From the NCBI GenBank assembly GCA_030042955.1, contig JASHYQ010000081.1, positions 1 to 8,952 on the forward strand: a DNA stretch of 8,952 bases. Reading direction: 5' to 3'. Shown piece by piece: positions 6,399 through 8,952 of the stretch (positions are counted from its first letter, which is position 1; each line of letters opens with the position of its first letter). Origin of the DNA: Thermoplasmata archaeon (lineage in GTDB: Archaea; Thermoplasmatota; Thermoplasmata; Lutacidiplasmatales; UBA184). The position numbers and the translations under genes are program-made. Under the pieces are notes generated by a model that saw only the letters and a list, made by a program, of their open reading frames with translations, made no database searches and was not told the origin of the DNA.

Positions 6399-7385
6399 CT
6401 ACGAATCGATCCCTGGGACGGCCCGCCCCACCGCCCTCACCGACGCGAGCACGTCGTCAGGGGGCAGACCACCAAAATCGAAGATCCCGAGGACCTCGTC
6501 GACCCCGATCTCCGCCAGCGCCCGGAGGCCAGGGAGCACCTCCTCGAGCGATCCGAACAGGGCGAACCCCGCCCGCTCGAGCGCCTCCGCACTCGCGTGG
6601 TGCGGGTCGCGAGCCACCTTCGCTTGGTAGTGCGTGCTCTGCGTGCTGAGACGAGAGCTGAGGTAGTCGCTGAACGCCTGACGGGCTCGCGGGGGGTGCG
6701 CGCCGACGTACAGATGGACCGCCACCGCCACCTCCGCGCGGGCCCCCCCGGGCAGGGCGGCTCGGTATTCGCGGATCTCCTCCGCAAGCTCGGCGCGGTC
6801 GGTGACCGTGGCGTAGGGGATGAGCGCGATGGAGGTACCGCGCCGGCCGACGAACGGGATCGCCTCGCGCCGCTGCACCGCAATCCAGAGGGGTGGGTGA
6901 GGGGATTGTACCGGGAGCACGTTCAGGCGCACAGGCCGGGCCCCCGGCTCTCCCACCAGGACCTCACGGCCAGCCATCGCGTCGAGCACGGTCGAGTACG
7001 CCTGGTCGAACCGCTCGTGACGGGAAGCGGGATCGACCCCGAACCCCTCGAATTCGGTCGAGATGTAGCCGCTTCCCAACCCGAGATTGACACGGCCTCC
7101 GGACAACCGGTCCAGCAAGGAGTACTCTTCCGCCACGTCCACGGCGCGGTGGAACGGCAGGACGGAGACCAGGGCTCCTAGACGGATCCGTCGCGTACGG
7201 GCCGCACAGGCCGCCAGCAGCACGGGCGGCGAGGGGCAGAGACCGCTCGGGTTGAAGTGGTGCTCGGCGACCCAGATCCCCGATAGGCCGGCGGACTCCG
7301 CCGCCGAGGCGAGGTCGAGGACCTCCTGATATCGGTCCCGGTGGAGGCCCTGGTCGTCCACGACCGTAAAGACGGAGAGTTTCAC
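6399..7385 (-). CDS. LLM-class (luciferase-like) flavin-dependent oxidoreductase (328 aa)
   Basis: This is a member of the bacterial-luciferase-like TIM-barrel family, which uses reduced FMN or coenzyme F420 for monooxygenation or hydride transfer. Visible hallmarks are the N-terminal strand MKLSVFTV, the AESAGLSGIWVAEHHF segment (29-44), the run of RIRLGALVSVLPFHR (66-80), and the very typical LDRLSGGRVNLGLGSGY (91-107). PLWIAVQ near 165-171 matches another barrel strand of the family. Length is normal. The cofactor type and substrate cannot be decided from sequence alone. The start is GTG, and CATGTA on the minus strand about 22-27 nt upstream may be its TATA box. It converges on the surface-protein gene and is divergent from tRNA-Ala. 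No signal peptide. Confidence 0.93.
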   Translation of the reverse strand: MKLSVFTVVDDQGLHRDRYQEVLDLASAAESAGLSGIWVAEHHFNPSGLCPSPPVLLAACAARTRRIRLGALVSVLPFHRAVDVAEEYSLLDRLSGGRVNLGLGSGYISTEFEGFGVDPASRHERFDQAYSTVLDAMAGREVLVGEPGARPVRLNVLPVQSPHPPLWIAVQRREAIPFVGRRGTSIALIPYATVTDRAELAEEIREYRAALPGGARAEVAVAVHLYVGAHPPRARQAFSDYLSSRLSTQSTHYQAKVARDPHHASAEALERAGFALFGSLEEVLPGLRALAEIGVDEVLGIFDFGGLPPDDVLASVRAVGRAVPGIDS

Positions 7386-7406
7386 GGCCCTGCGACCCAG
7401 GGGGCC

Positions 7407-7412
7407 TACATG
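7407..7412 (-). promoter_or_regulatory. Possible TATA box of the LLM oxidoreductase gene
   Basis: CATGTA on the minus strand (7412-7407) is 22-27 nt before the GTG start at 7385. The match to a TATA consensus is weak; the placement is the main argument. The same hexamer occurs at the equivalent place before the thioesterase gene. Confidence 0.3.
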
Positions 7413-7553
7413 GGCTTTGGCGCCCCACCCCCGATGAATCGAAAGGCCCTGCCGGTTTCGTTGAGCAGGCCGGAGCTGGCCCTCGGCGCAGGAGGGACAG
7501 GCTCCGGAGCGAGGGAAACCCTAAGACCCCGGGGCAGCCCTCGGGAGCCCTGC

Positions 7554-7627
7554 GGGCTGGTAGATCAGTTCGGAAGATCGCCGGTTTTGCAAACCGGAGG
7601 CCTCGGGTTCAAATCCCGACCAGTCCA
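7554..7627 (+). tRNA. tRNA-Ala (TGC)
   Basis: A complete intronless cloverleaf. The acceptor stem is GGGCTGG with CCAGTCC, which includes a G3-U70 wobble pair, the main identity element for alanyl-tRNA synthetase. The discriminator is A7627. The anticodon stem CCGGT/ACCGG encloses TTTGCAA with anticodon TGC at 7588-7590. The T arm is TCGGG-TTCAAAT-CCCGA. CCA is not encoded. The upstream 7516-7525 AAACCCTAAG is the only AT-richer patch and may serve as the promoter, but it is weak. With U34, this tRNA is a possible substrate for Elp3-type modification. Confidence 0.95.
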
Positions 7628-7669
7628 TCTCGACCATCGCCGAGCCGCTTGCCACCATCGTGAAGAGTG

Positions 7670-7733
7670 AGCGAGCCCTAGTACGATGAGCCCACTACGA
7701 CGGGGGGTGAAACAAGGGGCTACGAGGCTCGCT
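7670..7733 (+). other. Long-range inverted repeat between tRNA-Ala and the PKD gene
   Basis: AGCGAGCC (7670-7677) pairs perfectly with GGCTCGCT (7726-7733), and inside it AGCCC (7689-7693) pairs with GGGCT (7717-7721). As RNA this would be a two-part hairpin separated by an asymmetric internal loop. It starts 42 nt after tRNA-Ala and ends 26 nt before the PKD gene start. It could be a transcript end, a leader structure or a small RNA. Nothing in the sequence decides between these. Confidence 0.3.
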
Positions 7734-7759
7734 GACACCTGTGGACCCCTTAACTGGAC

Positions 7760-8311
7760 GTGTCGATTCGTAGCCTCTGGTCGGCGCCGGTGCAGTTACT
7801 CGCGGTTCTGTGTGCCTTCGCGGTTTCCACCGTACCTGGTCCGTTCTTACCGTCGAGTGCCCACGCGGCCGCGACCGATTCGGCAGGGCACCTCCCCCTT
7901 CCCTCCGTCGGTCCCCTCAATGTCACCGCGACTCTCAGCGAGTCCTGGCCGAACGGCTGCGGAAACTTCCCGGCGTCGGTCCAATTCGAGTCCACCGTCT
8001 CGGGGGGAACGCCGCCCTACTCGTACAGCTGGTCGTTCGGCGACGGAGGACCGACGAGTTCCGAACCGGATCCGTCGCACTTGTACGCGAGGAGCGGGCC
8101 TTGGAACGTCACACTTCATCTAACGGACTTCGCCGGAGCACAGGCGTACTGGAATCTGACATTCCCAGTTGCTCTCATTCCACCATGCAGCTCCGAGAGC
8201 TCGTTCGAGCCCGACCTACCCTACATCGCCCTCGGTATCGTCCTCGGACTGTTTGCAGTCCTCGGAGCTGCAGTGGCCATTCGACACATGCGCGCCAAGC
8301 GGGCCAAGTAA
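7760..8311 (+). CDS. Small membrane-anchored PKD-domain surface protein (183 aa)
   Basis: An exported protein with a Sec-type signal peptide (1-36; cleavage likely after SSAHA). A single PKD domain spans about 52-137, with the hallmark YSYSWSFGDG (87-96) and HLYARSGPWNVTLHL (107-121). A membrane helix lies at about 154-175, and the basic cytoplasmic end is RHMRAKRAK. PKD domains are Ig-like folds common in archaeal surface proteins, where they mediate protein or carbohydrate contacts. C67 and C143 flank the domain and could form a disulfide; three N-glycosylation sequons (N54, N116, N132) are present. The start is GTG 7760, preceded two codons upstream by an in-frame TAA. A GTG at 7790 would still leave a hydrophobic leader but would lose Arg4. 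No good TATA box is seen for either. The layout copies the larger surface protein at 3830 in miniature. Confidence 0.85.
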   Translation: MSIRSLWSAPVQLLAVLCAFAVSTVPGPFLPSSAHAAATDSAGHLPLPSVGPLNVTATLSESWPNGCGNFPASVQFESTVSGGTPPYSYSWSFGDGGPTSSEPDPSHLYARSGPWNVTLHLTDFAGAQAYWNLTFPVALIPPCSSESSFEPDLPYIALGIVLGLFAVLGAAVAIRHMRAKRAK

Positions 8312-8701
8312 CCTACGACTGACCTCCCCGCCCAGGGGCTCACCCGAGGTTCGGCGCCGACTTCGGTTCCTCTTCCAGGAGCCGCGCGAGGCTTACCGCA
8401 GGTGGCTCGCAGTCCCCAGGAGCTGAACGTCAGCGTGCTAGTCGCCAACTCCTCCGCTCGACAGTCTGCAATTCGTACGAGCTACCCATCAAATGGGAAT
8501 CTCATTGGCCATGCACTCCGACCGGACTTCTCATCGCCCGCGGGCAGGCCTACCTGCCTTGTCCTACGCTTGCTTGCCGACGCCCAGATTTTTGGATGTC
8601 ATGTCCACGCCCTCGGGGGGCAGGGACTCCGACCAGCCCATCCCAACTCGGCCCCTCCCGCAGGCCCATCCAAGGGCTGCACGACCCGCGCCGGAGCTCC
8701 C
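8312..8701. other. Intergenic stretch without a convincing gene
   Basis: Short open frames here lack family-like sequence and look like chance frames in GC-rich DNA. Two hairpins are visible: CCCAT-CAA-ATGGG (8485-8497) and GGCAGG-CCTA-CCTGCC (8543-8558). A T5 run follows at 8589-8593 and a pyrimidine-rich patch lies near 8365-8377; either could end transcription from the PKD gene. The part from about 8430 to 8530 is less GC-rich than its surroundings. I see no tRNA, repeat array or mobile-element end. Confidence 0.5.
8543..8558 (+). terminator. Small GC-rich hairpin, possible transcript end
   Basis: A perfect 6-bp stem GGCAGG/CCTGCC closes a 4-nt loop. A T5 run comes only 30 nt later, so it is not a standard intrinsic terminator. 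The position, about 230 nt after the PKD gene stop, would make a long 3' end. The functional assignment is weak. Confidence 0.2.
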
Positions 8702-8706
8702 ATGTA
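8702..8706 (+). promoter_or_regulatory. Possible TATA box of the thioesterase gene
   Basis: ATGTA within CCCATGTAC sits 26-30 nt before the ATG at 8732. The same string CCCATGTA occurs upstream of the oxidoreductase gene at nearly equal distance. If it is a TATA box, the ATG at 8702 is part of the promoter and not a start codon. A weak call. Confidence 0.25.
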
Positions 8707-8731
8707 CCCGGCGCGGCTCCCGCCTCTGGTC

Positions 8732-8952
8732 ATGAAGGCCTTCCAGGACTACTACCCCGACGACCTCGCCCACTGTTTCGGGTGCGGCCGCTTGAACTCG
8801 CAGGGTCACCAACTCAAGAGCTTCTGGGAGGGGGACGAGACCGTCGCACGGTTCACCCCGAAGCCGTTCCACAGCGCGATCCCCGGCTTCGTGAACGGAG
8901 GGATCCTCGCCTCGCTGATCGACTGTCACGCTACGGGAACCGCGGCGGCCGC
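8732..8952 (+). CDS. PaaI-type hotdog-fold thioesterase (3' truncated by window edge)
   Basis: The first 73 residues belong to an acyl-CoA thioesterase-like hotdog protein of the PaaI group. The N-terminal part FQDYYPDDLAHCFGCGRLN (4-22) carries a CFGCG motif typical of one subgroup. It is followed by the strand LKSFWEGDETVARFTP and the hotdog helix signature NGGILASLIDCH (55-66). In this family the position of D64 is the usual catalytic or substrate-polarising acid. The enzyme would hydrolyse a CoA or ACP thioester in the cytoplasm; the acyl group cannot be inferred. The reading frame is still open at the last base. The start at 8732 fits the family N-terminus; ATG 8702 is in frame and would add ten residues (YPARLPP-containing) without family similarity. 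Confidence 0.88.
   Translation, partial: MKAFQDYYPDDLAHCFGCGRLNSQGHQLKSFWEGDETVARFTPKPFHSAIPGFVNGGILASLIDCHATGTAAA

Noticed and set aside
7535..7559. CAGCCC just upstream of tRNA-Ala that could pair with its 5' acceptor strand GGGCTG
   Set aside because: Six pairs in GC-rich DNA are easily found by chance, and the proper acceptor partner at the 3' end forms a longer stem.
7683..7735. Possible archaeal C/D-box guide RNA (ACGATGA ... CTGA)
   Set aside because: The C box has a mismatch to RTGATGA, no good internal D'/C' pair is seen, and there is no terminal stem. The match is too weak.
8945..8952. NotI site (GCGGCCGC) at the right edge, suggesting a cloning-vector junction
   Set aside because: The same site occurs inside two coding regions (near 7865 and 8785), and the coding frame of the thioesterase runs through it. 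It is expected in such GC-rich DNA.

Overview
The window looks like chromosomal DNA from a high-GC archaeon, most probably a Thermoplasmatota lineage of the soil or sediment type. Grounds: an archaeal-type Elp3; two tRNA genes without an encoded CCA, one behind a clear archaeal TATA box; TATA-like boxes about 25-30 nt upstream of several start codons with little sign of Shine-Dalgarno sites; and two exported proteins built as signal peptide, beta-sandwich domain(s), one C-terminal membrane anchor and a basic cytoplasmic end. The phylum is inferred from gene style, not from a marker tree. I see no mobile element, CRISPR array, prophage or toxin-antitoxin pair.

Layout. Positions 2-1797 (+): the 3' part of elp3 (tRNA wobble-uridine modification), cut by the left edge, then a small Cys-rich, probably zinc-binding protein with its own TATA box. 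1813-2736 (-): a SRPBCC/AHSA1-type protein preceded by a RidA-family protein; the promoter of the first overlaps the stop codon of the second. 2844-3007 (+): a TATA box, tRNA-Pro(CGG), and a string of small hairpins. 3021-3689 (-): an MBL-fold hydrolase. 3802-6369 (+): an 830-residue cell-surface protein with its own promoter and a terminator-like hairpin shared with the convergent gene. 6399-7385 (-): a luciferase-like flavin-dependent oxidoreductase. 7554-7627 (+): tRNA-Ala(TGC) with the diagnostic G3-U70 pair. 7760-8311 (+): a small PKD-domain surface protein. 8312-8701: about 390 bases without a convincing gene. 8732-8952 (+): the start of a PaaI-type hotdog thioesterase cut by the right edge.

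The genes are mostly single transcription units in alternating orientation, so no operon-level pathway is evident. The functional links I can argue are modest. Elp3 acts on tRNAs with U34, and tRNA-Ala(TGC) is a possible substrate. The two surface proteins share one architecture and probably sit in the same cell envelope. The metabolic genes (RidA, SRPBCC, MBL, flavin oxidoreductase, thioesterase) are small stand-alone enzymes with unknown substrates. I did not find a convincing new multi-gene system. The most useful observations are the promoter-to-start spacing, which changes several start-codon calls, the modular surface protein, and the small zinc-type protein behind elp3.
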